DNA of 64,000 nt, taken from the NCBI RefSeq assembly GCF_003815675.1, contig NZ_CP033918.1, positions 558,001 to 622,000 on the forward strand, given 5' to 3'. This DNA is from Chryseobacterium sp. G0186 (lineage in GTDB: Bacteria > Bacteroidota > Bacteroidia > Flavobacteriales > Weeksellaceae). Position 1 is the stretch's first letter, and each line of letters starts with the position of its first letter. The notes beneath the pieces are model-generated. The model saw only the letters and a list, made by a program, of their open reading frames with translations. It was not told the DNA's origin and ran no database searches. The translations under genes were made by a program, and so were the position numbers. Of this stretch, positions 43,795 through 53,087 are shown piece by piece.

Positions 43795-44424
43795 TTATTT
43801 AAACTTATAAGCCAACCCTACCTAGAATACATTGTTTCTTACTGCATCAGATCCGCTAGGTCTGTTTTTAGCGATGTCTGTTAAACCTGCAACATATCTA
43901 GCTGTAAGTCCTAGGTTTTCAGTGAAATAATATCCTGCACCAATACCAATACCAAAGTTGAATGTATTGAAATTATCTTTGTAATTGTCTGATGTAGAAG
44001 AATCTCCATTAGATTCATTTTTCAGTTTATTTTTAGCGCTTACCATGAAACCGAATTCCGGACCAGCCTCTAAATAAAGGTTTGGAAGTGCATTATACTG
44101 GAACATTACCGGTACTGCAATATAATCTAACTTTGTAGAAGCGGAATATTTTGTTCCCAATGCTGTAAAGTTTGATTTGTTACCATACTGTGAGTATATA
44201 ACCTCTGGTTGAACACTGAATGAAGATGCTACCGGGATGTTTGCAAATACACCTGCATTGAACCCAATTTTAGATTTTTGATCATCTAAACCGCTATCTT
44301 TTGAAAGTGAAGAGACGTTCATTCCTCCTTTTACCCCAAATGTTACCGGATTAGATGAAGGTGTCTGTTGAGCGAACGCTAATGTGGTTGCAGTTACTGC
44401 TAATCCTAAAATTAACTTTTTCAT
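43795..44424 (-). pseudogene. Barrel paralog D, truncated by a nonsense codon before its last strand
   Basis: Signal peptide MKKLILGLAVTATTLAFA and barrel strands as in paralog C. The frame stops after NNVF at a TAG (43824-43822), giving 200 residues. Directly behind it the same frame continues VGLAYKFK and a TAA at 43797-43795, exactly the final strand of the family (FQVGLAYKF). So a CAG (Gln) became TAG and the last beta strand with the terminal Phe insertion signal is missing. The product would probably fail to insert and be degraded. The rest of the gene is intact, so the change is recent, or the stop is read through. Promoter and terminator are present. Confidence 0.85.
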
Positions 44425-44504
44425 AACTTTAATTTTTTAATTTTACTCTTTCTTAATTTTAAATTTTACTACTTGTTCACATTTCTGTTGAACGCTGAGT
44501 ATCT

Positions 44505-44520
44505 TTCAAATTGCTTGCCA
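44505..44520 (-). promoter_or_regulatory. Putative sigma-54 promoter of barrel paralog D
   Basis: Minus strand TGGCAAGCAATTTGAA; -24 half as in paralog A, -12 half TTGAA. It lies 81 bases before the ATG. Confidence 0.45.
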
Positions 44521-44880
44521 AAAATATCTTAAATCCCTAAAATGAATGAAAAAGTAGTTTAGGAAACAAATGGATCGTATTTTATTTAATTGATTTTCAG
44601 TCATTTAAAAAATTAAATAAACATTTGTTTAGAGCTGATCTAAATTGACAATTTTGTCAAAAATTTTTCTAAAAGCCAATAAATTTGATAAGGAAGCATT
44701 AGGCATTGTTCAATTTTTATACAAATTAATAGCTTTAAAAATGGTAGGGTTTATTTGTTAGGCTTACACTTTTGCTTAATGTAAAATCTAACGGAACAAT
44801 ATTATATTCAATACAATATTATCTGCTTTCAGTTTTTGTAAAAGAGCGTTGTGAAGCCTTATCTATCTCATTTTCTTTAT

Positions 44881-44947
44881 TAATTTTGTTTTCTTTATAA
44901 AATTATAATCTGATACCCTTACAAAACAGCTCATTGGATTTTGTAAG
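44881..44947 (+). promoter_or_regulatory. -7 box and inverted repeat upstream of the S74-type surface protein
   Basis: TAATTTTG at 44881-44888 fits the -7 consensus. Downstream, CTTACAAAA (44918-44926) and TTTTGTAAG (44939-44947) form a perfect inverted repeat ending 21 bases before the ATG, a possible operator or leader hairpin. In the rest of the gap 44425-44968 a palindrome TTGACAATTTTGTCAA near 44645 is the only other structure. Confidence 0.4.
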
Positions 44948-44968
44948 AATTCATTAACTACTAATACC

Positions 44969-46832
44969 ATGAAAAAATGCACCCTGCTGCTATTTCTTTT
45001 TTTTGAAACCAATTTCCAGGCTCAGGTAGGAATCAATACAACAACACCTAACCCATCTTCAGTACTGGAGATTGTGGGGGGGGGAAATAAGGGACTTTTA
45101 ATTCCTAGAATTGCACTGACTGGCAGTTCAGATACTGTTACAATACCATCACCTGCAAACTCTTTAATGATCTACAACACGGCTACTGTAAACGATGTAC
45201 AGCCTGGTTATTATTACTGGAGTATAACTGCCGGACGATGGGCAAAGGTATTGGATGATCTGAAGCCTATTGTGATGACAGGATGGAGCCTCACCGGAAA
45301 TTCGGGAATGGTCAACGGAATTAATTTTATAGGAACGTCTGATAATGTAGATGTTATTTTTAAAAGAAATAATATTGTATCGGGTGTATTAAATACAACC
45401 AATACAATTTTTGGGGTCAATAGCTTAACAGCTAATACAGTAGGGCTGAACAATACTGCAGTAGGAACCAATAATTTAATTTCCAATACCACAGGAAGTA
45501 TGAATACAGCTATAGGATCTGAGGTGTTGAGCAGCAACAAAACAGGGATACAAAATACAGGCTATGGGTACCGGGCTTTATATTCTAATCTGGATGGAAA
45601 TAATAATGTTGCCAACGGTTATTTTTCCCTATTTTCTGCTAAAAGTACAATAGGCAATGTTGACATTGGAGCAAGCTCACTTCGGGAGCTTATCTCTGGT
45701 GACGATAATATAGGAATAGGAGGAGATGCTTTACGGATGACCCCTGGAGGAAGAGGAAATACGGCCATTGGCGGATCTGCAGGATACAATTTGAATACAG
45801 TGAATAATTATAACACCTTCATAGGTTTTCGTGCGGCTGCAGGACTTGTTTCCGGGAAATCAAATACCATTATCGGAGCTAATATAAGCGGACTGCCTGC
45901 TTCACTTTCAAATAACATTATCATTGCCGATGGGGATGGAAACAGAAGAATTAATATTGACCAGAACGGAAATATTGGTATCGGTACCAATACTCCAAAA
46001 TTCCCACTGGATATCAGATTAAAGACTACTGCATGGCCCGGCGGCAACAAGTCTAACGTATTACGGAATAAGTCCTGAATCAGGCTCTTTTGAAGGGACA
46101 TTAATTACTTATCCGAATTATACGAATGATATTGGTACCTTCAATACCAATACATCTATTTATGCAGATGGCAATATTATATCAGTAGGTAAATTGAGCG
46201 TGGCACAGACTTCTCTTTTTTCAGATGAAAGAATCAAAAATATCATAGGTAAGTCAGACAGTGGAAAGGATTTAAGCATCTTAAAAAAACTCAGTATTAC
46301 CAACTATCGTATGAAAGATGAGGGATTATACGGTAAACAGGAATTTAAAAAGATAATTGCTCAGGAGGTCGAATCTGTATATCCGCAGGCAGTCAGTAAA
46401 AGCGGTGTGAAGAATTTTATTCCCAATATTTATCAGTTAGCAAAACAAAACGGCTCTGTTTTTACCTTTGAAAAACCTGTTGCTATTGCTAAAGAGGATA
46501 AATTCCTTAAAATATATGATGAAACTGGAGAAATCATATTGGAAATACAGAACATTACTCCTAACAGTATCACCGTAAACCTGGATGGTAAAAGGCTTAA
46601 AGGGCAGCTATTTGTTTACGGAACTGAAGTGTCTGACTTAAGAACTGTAGATTATGATGCCTTATCTATGCTGAATATCTCTGCAACTCAGGAGCTGGCT
46701 AAGAAAATAGAGGCTTTAGAAAGTGAAAATAAAGTTTTAAAGAAATCAAATGTTGAAATGCAGCATACCCAAACTATCTTTGAAGAACGTTTGAAACGTT
46801 TAGAATCTTACTCTGCTTCCTTTCAGAAATAA
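44969..46832 (+). pseudogene. Surface tail-fibre-like protein with S74-type chaperone end, frameshifted
   Basis: The first frame (44969-46078, 369 residues) has signal peptide MKKCTLLLFLFFETNFQA, VGINTTTPNPSSVLEI and many short repeats with NTAVGTNNL/NTAIGSEVL pattern, ending in an unrelated tail. The second frame (from about 46040 to 46832) continues ATSLTYYGISPESGSFEG and leads to SDERIKNIIGKSDSGKDLSILKKL, the intramolecular chaperone region of peptidase S74/tail-fibre proteins, and a coiled-coil end. One extra base in TGGCCCGG (46035-46041) would explain the shift. Corrected length is about 620 residues. The N-terminal half also contains nine consecutive G (45076-45084). It may be a sequencing error, a dead gene or a phase-variable gene. 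Confidence 0.8.
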
Positions 46833-46840
46833 AATTAATG

Positions 46841-46869
46841 AAACCCCACGTATTCAATAGGTGGGGTTT
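46841..46869. terminator. Bidirectional terminator between the S74-type gene and aroB
   Basis: Arms AAACCCCAC and GTGGGGTTT between convergent genes. Confidence 0.8.
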
Positions 46870-46916
46870 GTTGTTTAATCTATTTTATTAATAGTCATAT
46901 TGTTGTAAAGAACTCA

Positions 46917-47963
46917 TTAAGCATCATTCAATTTTCTGTAAAAATGCAGTGAGTCATTAATATTTTTCTGACTGCACTGATGGTCATAAGTACATGAACC
47001 AATACTGGAAAGTAAAGAGAAGTTAATTTTGCTGTCTACATTCTTTTTGTCATTTAAAAGAAGAGCTGTAATATCTTCATCCTTGAAGTCACTGATATCC
47101 AAATAAGGATAGTATCGCTGAATATTTTCAATAATAGCTTTTGACTCTTCTTCTGAAATAAGCTGTTCAAGATAAGCCAGATGTGCTTCTGAAATCATTC
47201 CCATGGCAACAGCCTCACCATGCAGGATAGGATTTCCTTGTTGTAGACATAGACTTTCAACAGCATGTCCAATGGTATGCCCAAAGTTTAATGTTTTTCT
47301 GATATTGCTTTCGTGGAAATCTTTTTCAACCACAGCCTGCTTGATGTCCATTGAGGTCTGGATATGCGGTGTTACTGATTCTACATCAAGTTTATGAATT
47401 TTAATCAGTTGATTCCAGTGTGCCTGATCTGCAATCAGGCCATGCTTCAGCATTTCAGCAAATCCGCTTCTCAATTCTTTGAAGGGTAAGGTTTCTAAAA
47501 ATTTAGGATAAATAAAAATCTGTTCCGGGAAAGCAAATGTACCCACCATATTTTTATAATGCATCAAATCAATTCCTGTTTTCCCGCCAATAGAGGCGTC
47601 ACACATGGATAAAAGGGTAGTGGGGATGTTAATAAACTGTATTCCTCTTTTATAGGTAGAAGCCACAAAACCTCCCATATCTGTAATGACACCTCCTCCC
47701 AGATTGATAATCAATGCTTTTCTGTCTGCCTGCATTTCTGTAAGAATTTCCCAAAGTTGATTAGCCGTCTGAATATTTTTCATTTCTTCTCCGGCTTCAA
47801 TCTCCAGAATTTCAAATCCAAGATCTGTTTCCATATTCCCTAAAAGGATAGGAAGACAGTATTCATGGGTGTTTTCATCCACCAAAATAAATATTTTACT
47901 GAATGTTTTTTCGTGAAGGAGAGTATTTAATTGAGAAAAATTATCATTTAATAGTGTTATCAT
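46917..47963 (-). CDS. aroB: 3-dehydroquinate synthase
   Basis: 348 residues. NAD-binding LGGGVITDMGGFVASTYKRG near 95, PTTLLSMCDASIGGKTGID near 122 (metal Glu/Asp region), GFAEMLKHGLI, and the zinc His motifs FGHTIGHAVE near 228 and HGEAVAMGMISEA near 250 are all present. It turns DAHP into 3-dehydroquinate in the shikimate pathway. Single gene, divergent from the pseudouridine synthase gene. Confidence 0.97.
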   Translation of the reverse strand: MITLLNDNFSQLNTLLHEKTFSKIFILVDENTHEYCLPILLGNMETDLGFEILEIEAGEEMKNIQTANQLWEILTEMQADRKALIINLGGGVITDMGGFVASTYKRGIQFINIPTTLLSMCDASIGGKTGIDLMHYKNMVGTFAFPEQIFIYPKFLETLPFKELRSGFAEMLKHGLIADQAHWNQLIKIHKLDVESVTPHIQTSMDIKQAVVEKDFHESNIRKTLNFGHTIGHAVESLCLQQGNPILHGEAVAMGMISEAHLAYLEQLISEEESKAIIENIQRYYPYLDISDFKDEDITALLLNDKKNVDSKINFSLLSSIGSCTYDHQCSQKNINDSLHFYRKLNDA

Positions 47964-48042
47964 CTTTGAAAATATGTAGGGTTAAAAACTAAACTATCCT
48001 GCAAAGTTATGATTCTTAATTTTTAACTCGTAACTAAATTAC

Positions 48043-48050
48043 TATCTTTG
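48043..48050 (+). promoter_or_regulatory. -7 box of the pseudouridine synthase gene
   Basis: TATCTTTG, 15 bases before the ATG, a perfect TAnnTTTG box in the aroB-divergent region. Confidence 0.5.
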
Positions 48051-48064
48051 CAGAAATTTTTAGA

Positions 48065-49246
48065 ATGAGCAGAGATAATAATAATTCAGACAGACCAAAG
48101 AGACCAAGAATTTCAACCAAGAAAAGTTCTGATGATTCTCGTGCTTCCAGATCTGGAAATTCTTCAGGATCAAAACCTTTCAAAAAACCTTTCTCTAAAG
48201 ATGGGGGAAGAACAGGTGCAGGACATCAAGGATCCAATTCAAAATTTGAAAAGAAACCTTTTAAGAGAAATACAGAAAGCTCTGATAGCTCCAAGGAAGA
48301 TTTCGGTTCAAAAACTGAAAGCAGAGCATACATCACAAATAAAAGTGAGAGCTATGAAAAGAAATCTTTTGGAAAACCAAAAAGAGGTGCAAGAAGCTTT
48401 GATACCAGAGATAAGTATGAAAGAGGCAGCCTAAAATATGGAAGAAGACCTTCTAGTGGTGATGATAGAAATGATGATAAGGCAAGGTCTTTTGTACAAA
48501 AAAGAAGACTGAACAAGATTGAAAAAGATGTTCACAAGGACACTATCCGTCTTAATAAGTACATTGCCAATTCCGGAATCTGCAGCAGAAGAGAAGCTGA
48601 TGAACTAATCACTCAGGGATTAGTAGAAGTTAACGGAAAGGTGGTAGATGAATTGGGATATCAGGTACAAAAAACTGACAGAGTAGTTTTTGACGGACAA
48701 AGTATTACTCCGGAAAAACCTGTTTATGTACTTTTGAATAAGCCAAAAGGATACATTTCTACAACAAAGGATGACAAAGCCAGAAAAACGGTAATGGATC
48801 TTGTAGCGAATGCTTCTCCTTACAGACTTTTCCCGGTAGGAAGACTGGATCGTTCTACAACAGGGGTTATTTTGTTAACTAATGACGGACACATGACGAA
48901 GAAACTGACGCATCCATCTTTTGATGCCAAGAAGATTTATCACGTGACGCTGGACAAGAAACTTACTGGAGAAGATCTACGTCTTATTGCAGAAGGAATT
49001 CGTCTTGATGAGGGGGTTGCTGTTGTAGATCAGATTTCATATATTGAAGGGAAACCTAAAAATGAGATCGGAATCGAAATCCATATCGGATGGAACCGTG
49101 TAATCAGAAGAATATTCCAAAGATTAGGATATGAAGTAGAGGCACTGGATAGAGTAATGTTTTCAGGATTAACGAAGAAGAATATCAAACGTGGACATTG
49201 GAGAATCCTTACAGAACTGGAAGTAAATAACCTTAAGATGCTTTAA
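48065..49246 (+). CDS. RsuA/RluB-family rRNA pseudouridine synthase with long basic N-terminal extension
   Basis: 393 residues. Residues 1-155 are low-complexity, rich in Ser, Lys, Arg and Gly (PKRPRISTKKSSDDSRASRS and similar), probably disordered and RNA-binding. An S4 domain follows at about 160-205 (LNKYIANSGICSRREADELI), then the synthase domain with LNKPKGYISTTKDD and the catalytic Asp in PVGRLDRSTTGVILLTNDG near 265, ending in WNRVIRRIFQRLGYEVEALDRV. It converts uridine to pseudouridine in rRNA; the exact site (23S or 16S) is not readable. A palindromic terminator follows. Confidence 0.93.
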   Translation: MSRDNNNSDRPKRPRISTKKSSDDSRASRSGNSSGSKPFKKPFSKDGGRTGAGHQGSNSKFEKKPFKRNTESSDSSKEDFGSKTESRAYITNKSESYEKKSFGKPKRGARSFDTRDKYERGSLKYGRRPSSGDDRNDDKARSFVQKRRLNKIEKDVHKDTIRLNKYIANSGICSRREADELITQGLVEVNGKVVDELGYQVQKTDRVVFDGQSITPEKPVYVLLNKPKGYISTTKDDKARKTVMDLVANASPYRLFPVGRLDRSTTGVILLTNDGHMTKKLTHPSFDAKKIYHVTLDKKLTGEDLRLIAEGIRLDEGVAVVDQISYIEGKPKNEIGIEIHIGWNRVIRRIFQRLGYEVEALDRVMFSGLTKKNIKRGHWRILTELEVNNLKML

Positions 49247-49319
49247 AATAATGATGGGTTATGAATTTTAGATTCAGACTTCAATATTCTTAAGCAATAA
49301 TTTTAAGTTTAAAAAAATA

Positions 49320-49349
49320 AAGAGCGCAGAAATTAATTTCTGCGCTCTT
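49320..49349 (+). terminator. Terminator of the pseudouridine synthase gene
   Basis: Palindrome with arms AAGAGCGCAGAAATT and AATTTCTGCGCTCTT, then TTTTTGT. Confidence 0.9.
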
Positions 49350-49376
49350 TTTGTATTCTTAATAGATAAAAAAATA

Positions 49377-49411
49377 AATGTCTCAAATTTGAGACATTTG
49401 TCGTAATTTTG
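49377..49411 (+). promoter_or_regulatory. Perfect palindromic operator and -7 box of the TetR gene
   Basis: Half sites AATGTCTCAAA and TTTGAGACATT form a perfect 22-base palindrome at 49377-49398. A -7 box TAATTTTG follows at 49404-49411, 16 bases before the ATG at 49427. Its size and position fit a TetR-type operator; autorepression of the TetR/esterase operon is the likely meaning. Confidence 0.75.
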
Positions 49412-49426
49412 TGTCGACAAAAAAAT

Positions 49427-50002
49427 ATGAATACTCAGCAAAAAATTATTGATACCGCGATATCTGTTTTAAATGAAAATTTTTCGGCAACATTTGAGGA
49501 TATTGCGATGCATTGTGGTGTTAACAGAAGGACGCTTCATCGGTATTTTAAAAACCGCAATGAACTATTAGAGGCATGTAATAAGAATATGATGGAGGCT
49601 TGGGAGCTTGCGGCTATTAAAGCCTGTAACAGTTCCGAGGATCCTTTGGTACAGCTTGAATATTTATTATATGCAGGAATTGACAGCGGAACCAAGTATG
49701 CTTTTCTCATTAAGCTTAATGATGATGTTAACTCTCTTTCAATATCTTATAAAAGTGAGTATAGTGAAGCCTATTCTAACATAAGAAATCAATTGTTTAG
49801 CACCATTCAGGAGTTACAAAAAGAGAAGGTAATTGATAATCAGTTTCCATTACCCTGGATAAAAATTCTTTTTACCAGTGTGATTTCTGCCACAATTGCA
49901 GCATTCAGATCCGGAGATATCGCTCAGAATGAAGTAAAGAAACTGGCTTGGCATTCATTCAGCAGAAGTATTGGAATCCAATTAAATAAGAGAAAAAAAT
50001 GA
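49427..50002 (+). CDS. TetR/AcrR family transcriptional regulator
   Basis: 191 residues from the ATG (MNTQQKIIDTAISVLNENF); a TTG 18 bases earlier overlaps the -7 box. The N-terminal HTH is ATFEDIAMHCGVNRRTLHRYFKNRNELL at about 22-49, followed by a helical ligand domain. The stop overlaps the start of the esterase gene by 4 bases (ATGA). It probably represses both genes from the palindrome at 49377 and responds to a ligand linked to esterase substrates, which is inferred. Confidence 0.92.
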   Translation: MNTQQKIIDTAISVLNENFSATFEDIAMHCGVNRRTLHRYFKNRNELLEACNKNMMEAWELAAIKACNSSEDPLVQLEYLLYAGIDSGTKYAFLIKLNDDVNSLSISYKSEYSEAYSNIRNQLFSTIQELQKEKVIDNQFPLPWIKILFTSVISATIAAFRSGDIAQNEVKKLAWHSFSRSIGIQLNKRKK

Positions 50003-50847
50003 TACATTCCTTTTTGATGATAGGTCAGTCAAATATGGCTGGTCGTGGCTTTGTGAAAGAAGTACCATCTATCTTTGATGAGCATATTAAGATGCAAAGA
50101 AACGGGTTATGGCAAATCATGTCTGAGCCTGTCAATTTTGATCGTCCCAGTGCCGGAATTGGGCTTTCTGCCTCATTTGCCGCTTCATGGAGACTTGACA
50201 ATGAGCAAGATGAAATCGGATTGATTCCATGTGCTGATGGGGGAACCAGTCTTGATGATTGGGCTGTGGGTGGTGCTTTATTTGAAAATGCAATATCTCA
50301 AGCCAGGCTTGCACAACGAACAAGTAAAATTTCGGGGATTTTGTGGCACCAGGGCGAAAACGACAGCACTCCGGAAAAAGCCGAGAAATACGGTGAAAAA
50401 TTTTCTAACATTATTGAGGCATTACGCCAAGAATTAAATATCTCGGAAGTCCCTCTTATAATAGGAGGTTTAGGAGATTTCTTATCCACTGGAGTCTTTG
50501 GGCAATATTTTGCGTCTTACTCTTTAATTAATCAGGCATTGGAAGACTTTGCCGATACTCACGCAAACTGCTATTTTGTTACTTCAAAAGGACTTACCGC
50601 CAATGCTGATGGTATTCATTTTAATGCGCTGTCACAAAGAATATTGGGAGTTAGGTATTATGCTGCTTTTCGTGATTTAAACCACCTTACTAATCCTCTC
50701 AATGATGAAGAAAATATATTGGCAACAATTTATAATCGTTCCTATACCAGAACAGAAAAGATGAAACTGCTTGAACTTGAATTTGCACTTGGAAATATCG
50801 ATGGTAAGGATTATCTGGCAGAATTGGCTATAGTGAGTCAGGAGTAA
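49999..50847 (+). CDS. SASA-type carbohydrate/sialate O-acetylesterase
   Basis: 282 residues, no signal peptide, so cytoplasmic. SGNH-like blocks: MIGQSNMAGRG near 7 (nucleophile Ser), IGLIPCADGGTSLDDW, GILWHQGENDST near 113, and the catalytic Asp/His in NADGIHFNALSQRI near 203. The family removes acetyl groups from sialic acids or plant polysaccharide fragments. Cytosolic location suggests action on imported acetylated sugars. Coupled to the TetR gene by a 4-base overlap. Confidence 0.88.
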   Translation: MIHSFLMIGQSNMAGRGFVKEVPSIFDEHIKMQRNGLWQIMSEPVNFDRPSAGIGLSASFAASWRLDNEQDEIGLIPCADGGTSLDDWAVGGALFENAISQARLAQRTSKISGILWHQGENDSTPEKAEKYGEKFSNIIEALRQELNISEVPLIIGGLGDFLSTGVFGQYFASYSLINQALEDFADTHANCYFVTSKGLTANADGIHFNALSQRILGVRYYAAFRDLNHLTNPLNDEENILATIYNRSYTRTEKMKLLELEFALGNIDGKDYLAELAIVSQE

Positions 50848-50875
50848 AATATGCTGACAACAATTCTATAATAAA

Positions 50876-50908
50876 AAAACAACAGCGTCAAGATGATGCT
50901 GTTGTTTT
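50876..50908. terminator. Bidirectional terminator between esterase and pncA
   Basis: Arms AAAACAACAGC and GCTGTTGTTTT, T-runs on both sides, between convergent genes. Confidence 0.85.
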
Positions 50909-50939
50909 ATTTTTTTGAAAGATATTGATGTGTACTATT

Positions 50940-51545
50940 TTATCCCAGTACCGTTACTCCTTTTTCAATCATCTCATAAATAGCATCTCTGCCATTATCA
51001 GGTCTTACGTTTACAGCACGGGTTCCGTTGAAATGAAGACATGTTACATATCCGTTAGCTACTGCATCCTGGCAAGTAAACTTCACGCAATAGTCCATTG
51101 CCAATCCAACAATTTCTACCAACTGGATATCATGATACTTCAAGAAATCATCCAGACCGGTTTTCATAAAGTGATTGTTATCCTGAAAACCGCTGTAGCT
51201 GTCAATTTCCAGATTTTTCCCTTTTTGGATGATGTGCGTTACCTTATCCTGGTTCAGATCTTTATGGAATTCTGCACCAAAAGTACCCTGAATACAGTGA
51301 TCTGGCCACATAAACTGAGGAACACCGTTTAGAATAATATTTTCACCTACTTTTTTACCATTGCTGCTGGCAAAGCTTTTATGACCTACCGGATGCCAAT
51401 CCTGGGTCAAAATTATCTGATCATATTCATTTTCTTCCATCAGAAGATTGATGTAAGGGATAATTTCATTAGCTCCAGGAACTGCAAGTGCTCCGCCTTC
51501 ACAAAAGTCATTCTGTACATCGACTATTATTAATGCTTTTTTCAT
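50940..51545 (-). CDS. pncA: Nicotinamidase/pyrazinamidase
   Basis: 201 residues. Catalytic triad: Asp in IVDVQNDFCEGG near 9-13, Lys in IIQKGKN near 108, Cys in LAMDYCVKFTCQDA near 153; metal site TQDWHPVGHKSF near 47. It hydrolyses nicotinamide to nicotinate in NAD salvage. Single gene with terminator. Confidence 0.95.
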   Translation of the reverse strand: MKKALIIVDVQNDFCEGGALAVPGANEIIPYINLLMEENEYDQIILTQDWHPVGHKSFASSNGKKVGENIILNGVPQFMWPDHCIQGTFGAEFHKDLNQDKVTHIIQKGKNLEIDSYSGFQDNNHFMKTGLDDFLKYHDIQLVEIVGLAMDYCVKFTCQDAVANGYVTCLHFNGTRAVNVRPDNGRDAIYEMIEKGVTVLG

Positions 51546-51714
51546 ATTTAGATCTCTCGAATTTTTGATAAATTTACAAAACTAATAGACAAAAATTTGT
51601 CCAAAACCGAATTATCGGACAAATCGGCAATATAAATCTTTAAAAGTGATAAAAAATAATTAAGTTTTGTTACTTGGTATTCTGTTTTGAGGGGTAAACC
51701 AAATATCAATAGCG

Positions 51715-51722
51715 TATCTTTG
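51715..51722 (+). promoter_or_regulatory. -7 box of the DEAD-box helicase gene
   Basis: TATCTTTG with a TTG at 51687-51689 (spacer 25, slightly long), 19 bases before the ATG. Confidence 0.45.
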
Positions 51723-51741
51723 CGACAAATAAGTATTTTTT

Positions 51742-52884
51742 ATGTCATTTGAGTCTTTAGGATTATCATCCAATATTATTCGTTCTGTTAAGAAGCTGGG
51801 CTATTTAAAGCCATTTCCAATTCAGGAACAGGCGGTCCCTGTTATTTTACAAGGGAAAGATCTGATGGGAATTGCACAGACAGGTTCTGGAAAAACGGCT
51901 TGCTTTGTGATGCCAATTTTAGAAAAACTACAGAATTCAGAAGCTAAAAAAGGACGTAATGTTCAGGTTTTAATATTGGTGCCTACCCGTGAATTAGCCA
52001 TTCAGATTGATGAAGTTTTCAGGGCTTTTACAGAAAATCTGAAACGTGAAATTCGTACAATGGCAGTTTATGGCGGGGTTTCCATCAATCCACAGATGAA
52101 AGGAATGTTTGGGGTAGAGGTTCTGATAGCAACTCCCGGACGTTTACTCGACTTGATTGATCATAATGCATTGAGTATTTCAGGAATCCAGCATTTGGTG
52201 ATAGATGAAGCAGATAAAATGTTTCAGTTAGGTTTTGGGGAAGAAATGGATAAGCTTTTCGCTCAAATGCCTGTTGTAAAGCAAACTACTTTATTCTCTG
52301 CAACTTTAAATGATAAGGTTTCTGAGATGAAAGAACGTTTATCTATCAATCCTACCATTATTGAAATTAAAAAAGAGGAGGTTGAAATTGATAATATTGA
52401 ACAACTGGCCTATCATGTTTCTCCGGAAAATAAAGGTCCTTTTTTACGATATTTAATCAAAGAAAAGAAGGTTGAAAAAGCATTGATTTTTGTTTCATCT
52501 ACAAGATCAGCTGATAATCTGGTTGAGAAACTTAAAAAGAATAAAATAAAGGCAGTGGCTATCCACAGTCAGAAGTCACAAGGTGCACGTAGAAATAATT
52601 TAGAAGAATTTAAAGTAAATGGAGCTCAGATTTTGGTAGCTACCGACTTAATTGGGCGCGGAATTCACATTGAATCTTTACCTTGTGTGATCAATTATGA
52701 GCTACCGCGTTCGCCTTTAGATTATATTCACCGTATCGGTAGAACAGGTCGTGCTAACGAAAAAGGAACAGCGATTAATATTCTGACGGATGATGAATTA
52801 CAGCATTTCAGAGTGATTCAGAAGAAAATGGGTAAAAAAGTACCTTTACAAAGAACAGAGGGTATCAATTTACATGGGTATTAG
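51742..52884 (+). CDS. DEAD-box RNA helicase
   Basis: 380 residues, only the two RecA domains. Q motif PFPIQEQAVP near 26, AQTGSGKTACF near 47, PTRELAIQ, TPGRLLDL, VIDEADKMF near 155, SATLND, ATDLIGRGIHIESL, HRIGRTGRANEKG. The usual basic C-terminal extension of RhlE-type proteins is missing, so partner binding may be limited. ATP-dependent RNA unwinding, often in ribosome assembly or cold adaptation. Confidence 0.95.
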   Translation: MSFESLGLSSNIIRSVKKLGYLKPFPIQEQAVPVILQGKDLMGIAQTGSGKTACFVMPILEKLQNSEAKKGRNVQVLILVPTRELAIQIDEVFRAFTENLKREIRTMAVYGGVSINPQMKGMFGVEVLIATPGRLLDLIDHNALSISGIQHLVIDEADKMFQLGFGEEMDKLFAQMPVVKQTTLFSATLNDKVSEMKERLSINPTIIEIKKEEVEIDNIEQLAYHVSPENKGPFLRYLIKEKKVEKALIFVSSTRSADNLVEKLKKNKIKAVAIHSQKSQGARRNNLEEFKVNGAQILVATDLIGRGIHIESLPCVINYELPRSPLDYIHRIGRTGRANEKGTAINILTDDELQHFRVIQKKMGKKVPLQRTEGINLHGY

Positions 52885-52905
52885 TCCATCAATTAAAATA
52901 ATAAG

Positions 52906-52937
52906 AGCTTCAATTCTAGTGAATTGAAGCTTTTTTA
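52906..52937 (+). terminator. Terminator of the helicase gene
   Basis: Arms AGCTTCAATTC and GAATTGAAGCT around TAGT, then TTTTTATTC. Confidence 0.9.
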
Positions 52938-53087
52938 TTCAGTGAAGACATTTTCTGCTGTACAATTAACGCTTTCTTCATTTTAAATTCTTGAATTTTT
53001 GATAAATTTACACAGATTACATTAAAAAAATACCCAAACCTGAATTGATCAGAGAATTTGACAATGTAAAAATTAAAACCTTGAATA

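Noticed and set aside
45214..46101. Long antisense open frames over the S74-type protein gene
   Set aside because: They mirror the repeats on the coding strand and have no promoter or family resemblance.
48132..48434. Alternative 100-residue frame in the pseudouridine synthase gene
   Set aside because: It is a by-product of the low-complexity Ser/Lys/Arg region.
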